Assembly: GCA_949130485.1 (NCBI GenBank) | Contig: OX422204.1 | Location: 620,001 to 684,000 of the forward strand | Length of the DNA: 64,000 nucleotides | Direction: 5' to 3' | DNA from: Agelas oroides | Lineage: Eukaryota; Porifera; Demospongiae; Agelasida; Agelasidae | Shown: in pieces, positions 10,225 through 22,427 of the stretch | Layout: each line of letters starts with the position of its first letter | How positions within the stretch are numbered: position 1 is the stretch's first letter | Notes under the pieces: generated by a model | What the model was told of the DNA's origin: nothing | Database searches by the model: none | Seen by the model: the letters and a program-made list of their open reading frames with translations, nothing else | Translations under genes and position numbers: made by a program

Positions 10225-13200
10225 ATGGATCTGTTCGCTGCATTCGTCTTTCTCCAAGTATTTTTGCTGCACCAGTTTCGCGCAGCGTACTCGAGTGGTG
10301 AGTGTATGTAAAGTAATCGCAGGGTGGGCCTGTTCTGCATTCGTAGAGTAGAGTAGCGAAGCCTTTCAGTAGCGACACGAACAGCAAGTAACACAATATA
10401 TTTGTATCTTCATCCGCATCAGCGTGTAGAATACGTAGCAATATTGACCGGTGATTTATTTTTTAAATGGTACGCCAGTATGTGAGTTGCACACTTGTTT
10501 GCTCCGCTCTATTCTTCTCTCCTTGTGTGCCCCGCCCTCTCCTTCAGAATTAGGTACCTCGCCGCAGTTCACGGCTCAACCCTCCGACGTCATAGCCGTG
10601 CAGGGTAGATCTTCAGCGATAAACTGTCGAGCTACTGGTACCCCGCAACCCAGCATAGTCTGGTACAAGGATGGTGCGAGGGTGGTTCTAGGCTCCAGGC
10701 TCACAGTGAACGGGTCGGGAGCACTGCTGATATCCAGTGTTGGGTCCGGGGATGCTGGAAGCTACTTTTGTGTTGCTAGTAGCACAGTGGGGAGTGTGCG
10801 GAGTTACAGTGCAAGATTGCAGCTTGCTAGTAAGTGTGTGAAACCTCCACAGTGGACACACAATAAAAGCCATGTTTGGATCTTTGATATACTATCCTCA
10901 GTGTTCAAGTGTCTGTGTATTGGGTTGAGGTCGCACTATTAAGGCACGAGTAAGGTGTATCAAGTGTCCCCTAGACAATAATAAGGGCAGACATTCAACT
11001 GTAGGGTTGCAACCACATGTAACATTATACCCCGTCTATACCGTATTCATGCTACCATCATTGCATGCTGTGTGAACTCACCAACGTACCTTGGGCAGAA
11101 AGGAATGTCAATGAAGAGGGGAACGCATTCAAGGGTTTGCGGAGCTTAGAGTGCTACTGTACACATCACTCCCACCCAGTGAATGTTGACTTGTGTTTCA
11201 TTGGCTTGCAAGACTTTCTTGTTGTTAAACGATAATTAGTTGTTGTATGGTGTTGTTAGAGGTATAATTGTTGTTGTTATTGCTGTATTAGTTATTAGGC
11301 ATTATTTTTCTGCATTAGTTATTTGTGTTCCCTGTTTTCTGTACCATGATTGCACACTGTTGCCACCACACCCACTTCCAATGGTATACATGGCCTGAGT
11401 AGCCCAAATGGAAATTAATAGATACACTGGTCTTCTCCCTCCCTCCCTCCTCCCTCCCTCCCTCCCTCCCTCCCTCCCTCCCTCCCTCCCTCCCTCCCTC
11501 CCTTCCTCCCTCCCTCCCTCCCTCCCTCCCTCCCTCCCTCCCTCCCTCCCTCCCTCCCTTCCTCTAACCCTAACCCTCCCTCCCTCCCTCCCTCCCTCCC
11601 TCCCCCCCTCCCTCAGATGTTGCCACTGTATCTCCTTCCACAAGTCAACAACACTCCATTAGGGACAACAGTCCGTACACTCTCTCATGCCTGCTCCCTA
11701 CAACCAGCGTCCCCCCAGCCACAGTCGCATGGCAGAAACTAAACAGAGCACAAATTACCTCAAGTTCTTCAGAGCTGGAGGGGGGAAGGATTGGTCTTAC
11801 CCTCAATGGAACATTTGTGTTCAGCTACTGGGCCTCGACGTCAGACACGGGTACCTACCAGTGCATGGTGACCAACACCCTCCTTAACTCCACCCAACAG
11901 AGTTCAATCTACCTCCTCACTTTGGGTGAGTCAGCTTGTTCTTGGCAGCTGCTACAGTTCCTGTATGTGACATTCAATACCTGACAGTTTCATGTTTGCC
12001 TGCTGTAGGTCATGTACCTACCATTTCTAGGTATGATACCTGACACTTATTGATAGTAGCTGACATTTTGTGGTTGGTAAATACCTTATGGCTATTTACT
12101 TTGGACATTTTGTGGCATGTACCTACCTGACACATTGATTGTAGCTGGCATTTGTATGTTATTATTTTCCAGGCAGAAATTTCAATGAATCCTCTTGTCT
12201 CTGACTCCGAGGCCTCCAATTGCAGGGGTATCTCAGCTGGGTGGGAGAAGTTGTGTGTGCATCATTCTGATGAGGCTGAAATTGTGTTGTAAATACTGCA
12301 CCTTATTTTCTCCCTTTCTCCCTCTTTCCCTCCCTCCTTCCTCCCTCCCTCCCTCCCTCCCTCCCTCCCTCCCTCCCTCCCTCCCTCCCTCCCTTCCTCC
12401 CTCCCTCCCTCCCTCCCTCCCTCCCTCCCTCCCTCCCTCCCTCCCTCCTTCCTCCCTCTCTCCCTCCTTCCTCCCTCTGTCCCTCCTTCCTCCCTCCTTC
12501 CTCCTTCTCTCCGTCCCTCCCTCCTTCATCAGATATGGGTCCTACCATGAGCTTTATTCCAGTGCAGTTTGTCGCCACCTCGCCCGCCTCCCTGACGGCT
12601 ATTGCTGGGGAGACAGTCCAGCTGGAGTGCTTTACCACTGGGAGGTAAACATGGGGAACATGCGTGTGTGGTCAGATTTAGAACAGCCTCAATTTCTCTT
12701 GGGTACAGCATCTGAGCAATCAGGTCCTAGTTCTTCAGACCTTCCGATTTTTGATACTGGAGGAACGGTCTGGGAACATGGCCAATCATCGGCAGGTCAG
12801 TAAAATGCCACTCTATCGGTGGGGATCAAGTTGGCTTTTGAACGTGGATACTACATTTACCAATATTCAAACACTCTGCTTGAGTTGGTCCATGAAACGG
12901 TATACCTCCTCTGGTTAAAAGGTCTTTATAAAGGTGTATGACATTGTGTGTGGCGTGTGTGTGGGTGGCATGGCTCACGATGGTTATACTGTAATACGAA
13001 ACGGTTGTGCTTAGTGTGTGATGTCAATTGTGATGGCCTCTTCTCTGCCACCCCTCATTGGGTCTGTGGCCATTGGCTGGTAGCAGAACCACTCTCATGG
13101 AAACTGTGTGAGGAGGAAAGGACTTAGCTAGCTTTGTGTGAGTATTGAGCCTACCCTCTCCGTTATGTACACGACGGATGTTTTGGAAACAATCCATGAG

Positions 13201-16200
13201 ACATACCGAGAGGTCGGCATTATGATACCCCAGTGTCACATCCTCTCTGTCATCAGTTAACAGTGTGATGGTGGATGATTCCTGGAAGTGTGGGAAGTTG
13301 ACTTCATAATAACAGCCCCTGGGACAATTTAGTGACAGTGGGGAGTTAAACTGCATGGGTTCAGCATGATTGTCATAACACACAACAGTACCATGAGTGT
13401 AAAATATTGAAAATTTCCCCCCCTCCCTTCCCCCCAACCCCCCCTCCCCACACACACACACACTCACACTCCAGTCCCTTTGCAACCATGAGCTGGGAGA
13501 AGGATGGGGTACGACTAGTGTCCTCTCAGCGTATCTCCTTCACGCAGGCCAGCCGAGTGTTGACCCTGCAGCCAGTAGCGGCGGAGGACCAAGGAAGCTA
13601 CACCTGTGTTGCTAACCAGACCACCAATGCTGGACCAAGGGTCCTTCGGAGCACCACTGACCTCACTGTGATTGGTAGGGACTTCCCTTTCCACACACAG
13701 CACAAACGCACAAACAAACACAAAACAAACACACACAAAACAAACACGCACAAACACACACAAACACACACAAACACACACAAACACACACAAACACAAA
13801 CATCTGTAAGGATGGCTAGACATTGGCTGCATAATCTGAAGTTGGCTATTAGCAATAAACAGTGGTCATAACGGTGGACGTATGTGTGCATGCAGATGTC
13901 ATTGGAGACAGACGTATGCCAATGGACTAATGGACTAGTGGAGAGTTTGGACTCATTTTGTGTGCACGTGGCACACCATGTTTCCATGGCTTTTGTTACA
14001 CACATTGTGCAGTAAGTGACAGGATCTGGGGGGAGCCTAGTGGAGGGGGAGCCTAGTGGAGGGGGAGCCTAGTGGAGGGGGAGCCTGGTGGAGGGGGAGC
14101 CTGGGGGGGGGGGGGGGGGGGGGGGGGAGCCTGGTGGAGGGGGAGCCTAGGAGTGAGGCTAGTCCATACATGTAGCTAGCGTGGCTGTACTAACCAAACA
14201 CTGTCGCTACATTAACACACCATTGAATATGAGAGTCTTGCTTGAACAACGGACAATTTGATTAGAATCTACACAACATTAAGCAAGGACATTTTTTGCT
14301 AATGAAATTGTCCAATGACACAGAAAATGCTATATAAACCAAAATCTAATTGTAATATAATCATGTAATCAACGAGCTTCACACGGTGAAAGTGTTGCAC
14401 GTGTGCGTTGGCATGGTGTGGTCACTAAAATGTCAACACTCTCGGAGTCGTGTTTATGTTTTTAACTAAGATCGTCCACCTGGTTTACATTCACTTGGGG
14501 TGTGGTCACCACTTGGGGTGCGGTCACCACTTGGGGTGCAGTCACCACTTGGGGTGCGGTCACCACTTGGGGTGCGGTCACCACTTGAAAAACGGAGGAA
14601 AATTGAGTTTGAGTGTTCATGTTATCCACCTGCACTGATAGGTTTCTATAGTTGCTGTTGCTAAGTGCTTTGGCCACTTAAGTATGTCAACTTTCAAGTG
14701 CCCCGTCGTCCCACTAGCTCGCTTTGTTTCCACAAAACATTCCTCGGGCAGCCAGGCATTCACAACTGCTAATGTACCACTTCACTAGTATGTGGGGAAT
14801 GCATGCTAATGATATTCATAACTCATTCACTTGCCGGGTTTCCCAGCATGCTAGAACAACACTCAGCATCCCACTGGCTCCATTGTGGACACACTGCAGC
14901 CTACTAGCTGAACTTTATGGCTGTGCTTGTGTCTCTCCCCCTCTCAGCTTGTGTTACAGCTGTCCCTAGAGACTGTTCTCATGTGATGTCATATACCATA
15001 CCCCACTTCCTGTGCATGTTTGTGGAGGGGATCAGTCACAATATCAGCACATGGTGTTCCTTATGTGGTCTTCCTTATATGGTGTAGTGTGATATTCCTT
15101 ATATGGTAGGGCATCCTTATATGGTGCAGTGTTACATGGTAGGATATGTCCTTATATGGTACGTGCATGGTGATCGATTTTGGCACAGTTTTGGCCACAT
15201 ATAACACATCAATGTGTTTGTCTAGTGAGGTTGGTACGTACATATCTTATCTCTACCCTCACACCTCCACTCACATCCTCACATCCTCACATCCTCACAT
15301 CCTCACACCCTCACACCCTCACAGCTCCTCCGACCATTACTCAGTCGTTTTCAGAGACAGCAGTCAACGTCACTCAGTCGGTGCAGCTGACGTGCCGAGC
15401 ACAAGGCTCCCTCCCCCTCACATGGACGTGGCTTCGTAATGAAGTGGTTCTGACCTCGGCAAGGGTGGGGTACGACCCAAGTGGACTAGAGTCCACCCTC
15501 ACCATCTCCCGTGTGGAGGAGAGTGACGGGGGTGTGTACCAGTGTCGCGTGGAGCAGACTGCGTACAGAACTGCGGCTGCAGCTAATGAGTTGCTAGTGA
15601 CAAGAAGTGAGTGCACGACAGCACCTCTCAGTCTCCATATAGCACCAACTAACTCTCCCCATCATTCTGTCCCTCTTCCTCCCCTCCTTCCTCTCACACA
15701 CAGCTGTACACCCGTTCTTTACACATGCTAGGTTGCAGGACATGCTGGTGTTTGTTGGCAGCACGGTGCTGTTCGACTGCTCTGTCGTTGGCTTCCCTCC
15801 TCCTCAGTTCACCTGGAAAAAGGGAAACACACGCACCATTGACACACAGCAAGGTAGTGTGGCACACGCACCATTGACACACAGCAAGGTAGTGTGGCAT
15901 ATAACATGCCATTAACTAATAGTGCATGACATGCTGCTTATGTCGTATTGAGTGAGTTGCCACCAGAAAAGGTAGGGCAAGGTCACGTGCCCAAAATGTT
16001 AATTTGTAGAGTTGATGACAGGAAGCACTGTCACGATAACTAGAAGCTGATCCTGGTCTGATCCAAGTGAAGGAAGCAGCTAATGATCACCTGTGATAGT
16101 TTGAGCGTGTCCTCCTCTGAGTCACTCTGGTAATTCCATGATGCCATCTTTCCTCTGGCTACAGACCACTATCAGCTCTCTCCCTCCCCTGGCAACTGCT

Positions 16201-17308
16201 CACTCATCATCAACTCGGCAGAGACGGGCGATACTGCCGTCTACCAGTGCAACGCATCCAGTCGTGTCGGACACAGTCTCACAAATGCTGTTCAACTTTT
16301 CGTCACAGGTAACAACAGCTAATAGCCGTAAATAATTGGTAGATAGATGTTGAACTCAACACAGCAGTGCTTGTCTTCATCTGTGATCATCCACCCACAA
16401 CACACTCTCTCCCAGCTCAACCCACCATCCACCAGACACCCATGGACCAGATTGTTCGTGAGGGAGACACCGTTCAGCTCTCTTGTCGCGCAACAGCCGC
16501 AACATCATCAACGACAATCACATACTTTTGGTCCAAGGACGGAATCAGAGACGACACGCTGCTTACCTCCTCAGGCTCCGGTGCTCTCCAACTCACTAAC
16601 TTCCAGTCATCACAGAATGGTCTGTATGAGTGCTATGTGTCCATCACTGCAACTGGTGTGGCTGCCGATCCACTCGTCTTTCTTGTGGGGAGAGCCGTGG
16701 TGACAGTCGGAGGTGAGGGAGAGGTGCATGGAAAAGGGGGCAAATAGGGAGAGGAGAAGGGGAAAGGGGGGGGGGGGGGGGGGTGAGGCGGGGAGGAATC
16801 ATTCATTCACCATACCTGTTACTGTCCTCTGCACATACAGAAATGATAACACACAAATTCAAAGAATGTAACCACTGTATTGTCACAGGAGCCACAAAAT
16901 TTGGTTAAGGTTGTTTACAGTATGTGTGTCCTCTGCTTCTCCAGCTCCCCCCACTGAACCCTCTCCTCCTCACAACCTGAGAGTTGGTAACGTTTTCTCC
17001 TCCTCATTTCTCGCTCACTGGGACATCCCTGTTTCCAATGGCAACCTGCCTCTGCAGAACTACACCATTGAGATACAGAGGCTGGGAAATCCCCTTTGCC
17101 GTCCCATGGAGTTGGAATGGAGCTCTGCTGTTCTCGGACTGAGACATGGCGTCACATCTGCTACTGTTCCGTCTCTGTTCCCATACACTCAGTACCAGTT
17201 CAGAATGATTGCGTTCAACTCTGTGCTTCGCAGTTTACCGTCTCCAGTGTCTGACATGTTGTGGACTAGCCAAACAGGTACCTGCTGTGGTGTGGTGTGT
17301 GTGAGTGT

Positions 17309-17347
<39 letters not shown>

Positions 17348-20300
17348 AGTGTGTGTGTATGTGCATGTGTGAGTGTGTGTGTGTTAAATCTTTGCATTTC
17401 ATTGCCGATAACTTCTATTATTTTACAAGAACCGAAAGTTCATTAACTCTTAATAATTATTAGCTTGGTTAGTGCAAGTTACCAGGCACCTGTAATGACA
17501 GTAAATGTTGCAGCCCCGCCCACTGACAGTGTGCAATAAATGTTGCAGGCCTGCCCACAGACAGTGTGCAGTAAATGTTGCAGCCCTGCCCACTGACAGT
17601 GTGCAGTAAATGTTGCAGCCCCGCCCACTGACAGTGTGCAGTAAATGTTGCAGCCCCGCCCACTGACAGTGTGCAGTAAATGTTGTAGGCCTGCCCACTG
17701 ACAGTGTGCAGTAAATGTTGCAGCCCCGCCCACTGACAGTGTGCAGTAAATGTTGCAGCCCCGCCCACTGACAGTGCAGTAAATGTTGCAGCCCCGCCCA
17801 CTGAGAGTGCAGTAAATGTTGCAGGCCCGCCCACTGAGAGTGTGCAGTAAATGTTGCAGCCCCGCCCACAGACTAGTCTCGGAACCAGACCCTCGAAAAA
17901 TCGAAAAGGAGGGTCTGGTAAATCAGCTGGGGTGGCCCACTGACACTGTGTAATAAATGTTGCAGGCCCGCCCACTGACACTGTGTAATAAATGTTGCAG
18001 GCCCGGCCACTGACACTGTGTGTAATGAATGTTGCAGACCCGGCCACTGACAGTGTGCAGTAAATGTTGCAGGCCTGCCCACTGACAGTGTGCAGTAAAC
18101 GTTGCTAGGCAACAGGTTGTTGTTTGTTGCTCTCTGTTGCTAGGCAACAGGTTGTTGTGGTAAACAAGGTTATCAAATTCCTTGTTTAGTCTTTGCAGGT
18201 AATCATTTAATCTAAAGGGTGAAGCTTGCCACAAATTAGATTATAGCAGCCATGAATATTGTTAAAATTGCTTATTAATTAAATAGCCAGTAATTAATTA
18301 ACCAGTCTCCTGTCTTGCCTGCAGTCCCCTTGGTCCCACCCACTGGTCTCACAGCCACACCGCGGAGCACTGGAACAGAAATAATGCTGATGTGGAATGT
18401 GAGAAATATATAAAATTACTGTTTATTGGGAGTTAAGTGGTTGTTCCTCTCCTCCCCCCACCAGCATCCTGCCCCTTGCACTATGTTCGGTGGCCCCCTC
18501 ACCGACTACACTGTTCAGTTCAGAAGTGGTCTAGAACATCTCGTTGGCTCCAACACAACCCATCTCGTTGGCTCCAACACAACCCATCTCCTTCTCTCCT
18601 CCCTCGACCCCTCCACCACCTACTACATCATGGTGGCTGCACATACCTCAGCTGGGAGGGGTCCTTTCTCATCACCTATCAATGTCACCACTCCAGGTGA
18701 GGGAGGAGGGAGGGAGGGAGGGAGGGAGGCAGGCAGGCGGGTGAGTCTACATTAAGGGTCGATGTCACAATACCATTGTGTTATATTTACTTCTTCTAGG
18801 TCCTCCCCTCCCGGGCCAGCCCACTAATATTGAAGGCCACGCCCTCAACTCCACTGCAGTGCAGCTGACCTGGCAGGCACCAACTGCTGGAGGGCGTGTG
18901 ACACGGTACTTGGTGACGTACGGTGAAGTGGGAGACGAGATGCTTCACTTCCTGTCAGTGGATGCCACACAGCTCAATGCTATTGTGTCCAACCTCCAAC
19001 CCAGGGCTGAGTACCTCTTCAGTGTGTCTGCTTCAAATGCACAAGGTGAAGGCGCCAATGCTACCATCATTCTGCGCCTTCCTGCCTCTGCTACAGGTGA
19101 GAGTCTGGTAAAATGCTTACAGAGTTACACAGTGACTGTTGCTCACCAAACAATCACAGTTGTTTTAGAACTTTGCTTGCTAGGAAGGGAGGGAGGGGGG
19201 GAGGGAGGGAGGGAGGGAGGGAGGCAGGCAGGCGGGTGAGTCTACATTAAGGGTCGATGTCACAATACCATTGTGTTATATTTACTTCTTCTAGGTCCTC
19301 CCCTCCCGGGCCAGCCCACTAATATTGAAGGCCACGCCCTCAACTCCACTGCAGTGCAGCTGACCTGGCAGGCACCAACTGCTGGAGGGCGTGTGACACG
19401 GTACTTGGTGACGTACAGTGAAGTGGGAGACGAGCTGCTTCACTCCCTGTCAGTGGATGCCACACAGCTCAATGCTATTGTGTCCAACCTCCAACCCAGG
19501 GTTGAGTACCTCTTCAGTGTGTCTGCTTCAAATGCACAAGGTGAAGGTGCCAATGCTACCATCATTCTGCGCCTCCCTGCCTCTGCCACAGGTGAGGGTC
19601 TGGTAAAATGCTGACAGAGTTACACAGTGACTGCTGCTCATCAAACAATCACAGTTGTTTAGAACCTTGCTTGCTACACACTGCCATATCTGTCCAAACC
19701 CTCCCCGGCCCTCCCCCCTCCCCTCCCCCACCTCCCCCCCCCCATACACACACAGGTTCCCCATTTTATGAGCAGGTGTGGTTTTATGTGCTGTGTGGTG
19801 CAGTGGGGCTACTGGTGGTCTGCGTGACAGTGCTGGTGTGGGTGTGCCTCTGTTGCAAAATATGCTACCGAGTCGGCTCAGAGAATGGAAAGATTTACAG
19901 TTGAGTTCATAGTCATTACAAATTTGGGATTAGAGGGACTTCCCCGTTCCTCCCTCATTAATGGTTTTCTCTCTCCTCAACCCTCCAGTCACAAGTCGTC
20001 GCAGCGGCTCCAGTATGAGCGCCTCCAGTGGATTCAGTGAATACCAACACAAACACAAAGTCATGTAAGTCGAGACGAGCGCCTACAAACTTACGACTTT
20101 AGGCCAATGTACACTAACTGCTAATATTGTCATGTACTAAAGCTCTATTCTGATCTTCACCAGGTCTCGCATCTTGAGGGTGCACGACTCCCCCACACCT
20201 AGCCGTCGTTCCACAGACTACGCAGACCTCCAATCCCTCAGGCAGAGTAGTTTTGGTGGCTCCGTTGTCTCCTCTACTGTCATGAACGGAGACCCAAGGC

Positions 20301-22168
20301 ACCATCACACGCAGACACCCCACAATCCAGACTTCCACACCCGTCATCACATGGACCCTCACACACAAGTGCCCCATAACCTGGGCCCACACACCCATCG
20401 CACAAATCCACACATGGAAACGCCATACAACATTGTTGATCAATATATTCCAGACAGTCCCCCCCATCACATAGACAGCCCGGACGGCTACGATCACATG
20501 CCAGAACTAACAAACTTCCCCAATGCTTCTAGCACTCCTGCTCTACACTCGGGACTCCCCCCACTCCCACCCCCCCACTTCCCTCACTCCCAACCTGAGA
20601 TGGCCCCAAGGAGCTTGTCTCAAGACCCAGAGTCTGCCTGGAACCCCACTGACAATCTTAATTACCGGGGGCACATGACGAATAACCCCGTCAGCCGCTC
20701 CAGTTCAATACACAGTTCAGTGAGTGCGTACAGCACGGATGCAAGTGAGCCCCCAGCCTCCCAGCACCCTCCTCACCACAGGCCCCACTCAAACAGACAG
20801 GGATCTGCCGGCAGTGCTGGCCGAAATCAGCTTCCTCCTCTCCAGGAGGACCAGGTGATGGAGAATGAAGTGATTTACTCCGTACCAGCAAGTAGGAACA
20901 GAAGGGCATACAACATAGCTATACGCTCTAAGAGCATGGATCATGCCCACAAGTGGGGAAGGGGGAATCAACATCCTTCTCAACTAGTCCACTCCCAAAC
21001 CAGCTCCTCCAGAACTGGAACAGAACATGGGCGACAACCTGCTCTTGGCCATCATCCTCATGGCTACAAGCAGATGTTGCCCCAGCAACAAAGTGCCAGT
21101 CAGCCAGCACATCTGAACCAACCAGCACATCTGAACCAACCGTCCTCCCACAAGAGGACAACGCCTTCCCACAACCCAGAGTTTCACAGTGACAGAAGGA
21201 ATATTGAATTGAGTGAGCTTCAAACAGCTCAACAGTTTCAATTTTCAGCAAACTCTGTCTCTCGACCTACCACTTCCCCTCTTCCCCCTCTTCCCCCTCT
21301 TCCTCCTCTTCCCTCTCTTCCTCCTCTTCCTCCTCCTCCTCCTGCTATGCAACACCACATAGAACCAGTTGCTACCATACATCATCAGAGGCCAGAGCAG
21401 GAGAGACAAGAGCGTCAGAGACAGAATCATCGGAGACGAGACCATCAGACCCAACATGGCTCGTCACCTCCAGAAAGAGAACTAGACAGACATCAAGGGA
21501 GTTCCATGCAGCCTAGTCACGTGCCTTCTGTCTGGGGACATTCACAGAGCCCTGAGTGCAGTATGAGCCCCAGAGAGGAGAGCCTGAAACCAAGAGAAGC
21601 TGTTCAACAATGGATGCTGAGCCAGACCATGAAATCAGGGCAGTCGGACAGCAAACTGACACAAAGTGCTGACCCAATGCGGCATAATCTAAGAATAACG
21701 AGCAAAGATGCAGTATTCAGCACAGGCCACAGTTTTGAAATGATAACTCCGGCACCAAAGATACCCTCAAGATGGAATATTGAGGAAGAGATTAAGAGAT
21801 TAGAGCACAGCTTACAGCAAACTGACGAAAAGGGGCATCCCCCTAAAAAGGTTCTGAATGGCATGAAAGAGGTGGAACATTACCCTGATGTGGTCCAGCA
21901 TCCCGCTGGCACCACAAGTCCTCCCGCCGGCACCACAAGTCCTCCCGCCGGCACCACAAATCTTCCACTGAGTAGCCCAGAGAGAACGCTAGGGTCTATC
22001 GATCCTCACAAACCCCACCTGAAGAGAGGGAAGGTGCCTGGTGCTATCTGGAAGCCAAGACCTATGAACCAAAGAGTGGAGAGCTCCAGTGACTCGGAAA
22101 ATGAGTCAGTGAACAGTGGTACTGAGTATGATGCTGACAACACCAGCCTTAAATCCGCCCATGTGTAA
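10225..22168 (+). CDS. Type I receptor: 6 Ig, 4 FN3, TM, long cytoplasmic tail (Robo/DSCAM-like layout)
   Basis: Seventeen exons: 10225-10297, 10548-10829, 11617-11925, 12533-12644, 13475-13674, 15325-15606, 15704-15853, 16165-16308, 16416-16712, 16945-17277, 18325-18398, 18465-18696, 18800-19096, 19295-19591, 19756-19899, 19989-20064, 20164-22168; all phases close, 1,768 residues. Exon 1 is a signal peptide (MDLFAAFVFLQVFLLHQF). Six Ig domains follow, each with the Cys, Trp and YxC core (for example SIVWYKDG and SYFCVAS; TMSWEKDG and SYTCVAN). Four FN3 domains come next; the last two are near-identical. The TM segment (FYVLCGAVGLLVVCVTVL) lies in exon 15. The ~690-residue tail is disordered with a PPLPPLPPLP run (SH3/EVH1-type ligand) and many SP sites. 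Domain exons are bounded in phase 1, the exon-shuffling pattern. It probably acts in adhesion or guidance; orthology to Robo, neogenin or DSCAM is not established. Confidence 0.88.
11431..11613. repeat. (CCCT)n microsatellite abutting the Ig2 acceptor
   Basis: About 180 bp of CCCT repeats, broken once by CTAACCCTAACC (two telomere-like units), run into the AG at 11615-11616 and so form the polypyrimidine tract of the receptor's third exon. Confidence 0.9.
12308..12530. repeat. (CCCT)n microsatellite abutting the Ig3 acceptor
   Basis: About 220 bp of CCCT/CCTT repeats end at the acceptor of the exon at 12533. Same sense-strand orientation as the tract at 11431-11613. Confidence 0.9.
13675..15324. 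other. 1.65-kb receptor intron with several minisatellites
   Basis: No exon found. Contains a CAAACACA array (~13740-13800), a 17-bp GGGAGCCTAGTGGAGGG array ending in poly-G (~14034-14150), five 18-bp ACTTGGGGTGCGGTCACC units (~14490-14585), CCTTATATGGT units (~15055-15165) and CACATCCT repeats leading into the next acceptor. Confidence 0.65.
17490..18112. repeat. 35-bp minisatellite, about 17 copies
   Basis: The unit GCCCACTGACAGTGTGCAGTAAATGTTGCAGCC-type, ~35 bp, is repeated with small length changes through the intron between the first and second FN3 domains. A CTCGTTCCCAG-type hairpin interrupts it at 17871-17926. Long open frames on the minus strand here are a by-product of the repeat. 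Confidence 0.9.
17871..17926. mobile_element. Short inverted-repeat insertion inside the minisatellite
   Basis: GACTAGTCTCGGAACCAGACC is followed by ACCAGACCCTC and its reverse complement GAGGGTCTGGT around a GAAAAATCGAAAAG loop. The GACTAGTCTCG start matches the family that recurs through the window; it splits the minisatellite, so it is younger than the array. Confidence 0.5.
18697..19690. repeat. Tandem ~495-bp duplication of an FN3 exon and flanking intron
   Basis: The FN3 exons 18800-19096 and 19295-19591 (297 nt each) differ at 7 positions, and the intron sequence on both sides, including the GGGA-repeat and GAGTCTACATTAAGGGTCGA block, is also duplicated. The duplication therefore added a complete phase-1 FN3 domain to the receptor recently. 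Confidence 0.93.
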
Positions 22169-22342
22169 CCTCAAGCTCAAAGAGCACACTTTTTGTACAC
22201 TAAAGTAGTTTATATTAATCGGAGATTTTACAGTTTTATAATACGACCTCTTTAATTTCTGCTTCAGTCGTTGTACCAGTAGCCTAAATTCACAAAGAAT
22301 TCCACAAGCAAAAATACTGTACATGGGTACTGGGTATGCACA

Positions 22343-22352
22343 GCGCATGCGC
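22343..22352. promoter_or_regulatory. NRF1-type palindrome upstream of the MYND gene
   Basis: GCGCATGCGC is the full palindromic NRF1 core, 76 bp before the likely start codon at 22428. NRF1 sites are common in animal housekeeping promoters; binding here is inference. Confidence 0.45.
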
Positions 22353-22427
22353 ATAAGTGCACCCCCGCCCCCTTATACTTCATCCGTTCCGCGTTTGACC
22401 GCGATCGACTCAGACTACAGCAGCAAG

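Noticed and set aside
11565-11577. Telomere-like CTAACCCTAACCC, also near 23425 and 28337
   Set aside because: Only two units at each place and embedded in C/T-rich or ordinary sequence; too short to claim an interstitial telomere.
11302-12638. Arg/Glu/Gly or Pro/Ser-Leu repeat frames
   Set aside because: Translations of CCCT microsatellites in receptor introns.
17450-18234. Several minus-strand frames of 80-190 codons (ATFTAHCQWAGLQHLL repeats)
   Set aside because: They translate a 35-bp intronic minisatellite; 35 is not a multiple of three and all frames look alike, so there is no coding constraint.
20114-20497. Minus-strand frame of 127 codons
   Set aside because: Antisense of the receptor's cytoplasmic-tail exon; no supporting signal.
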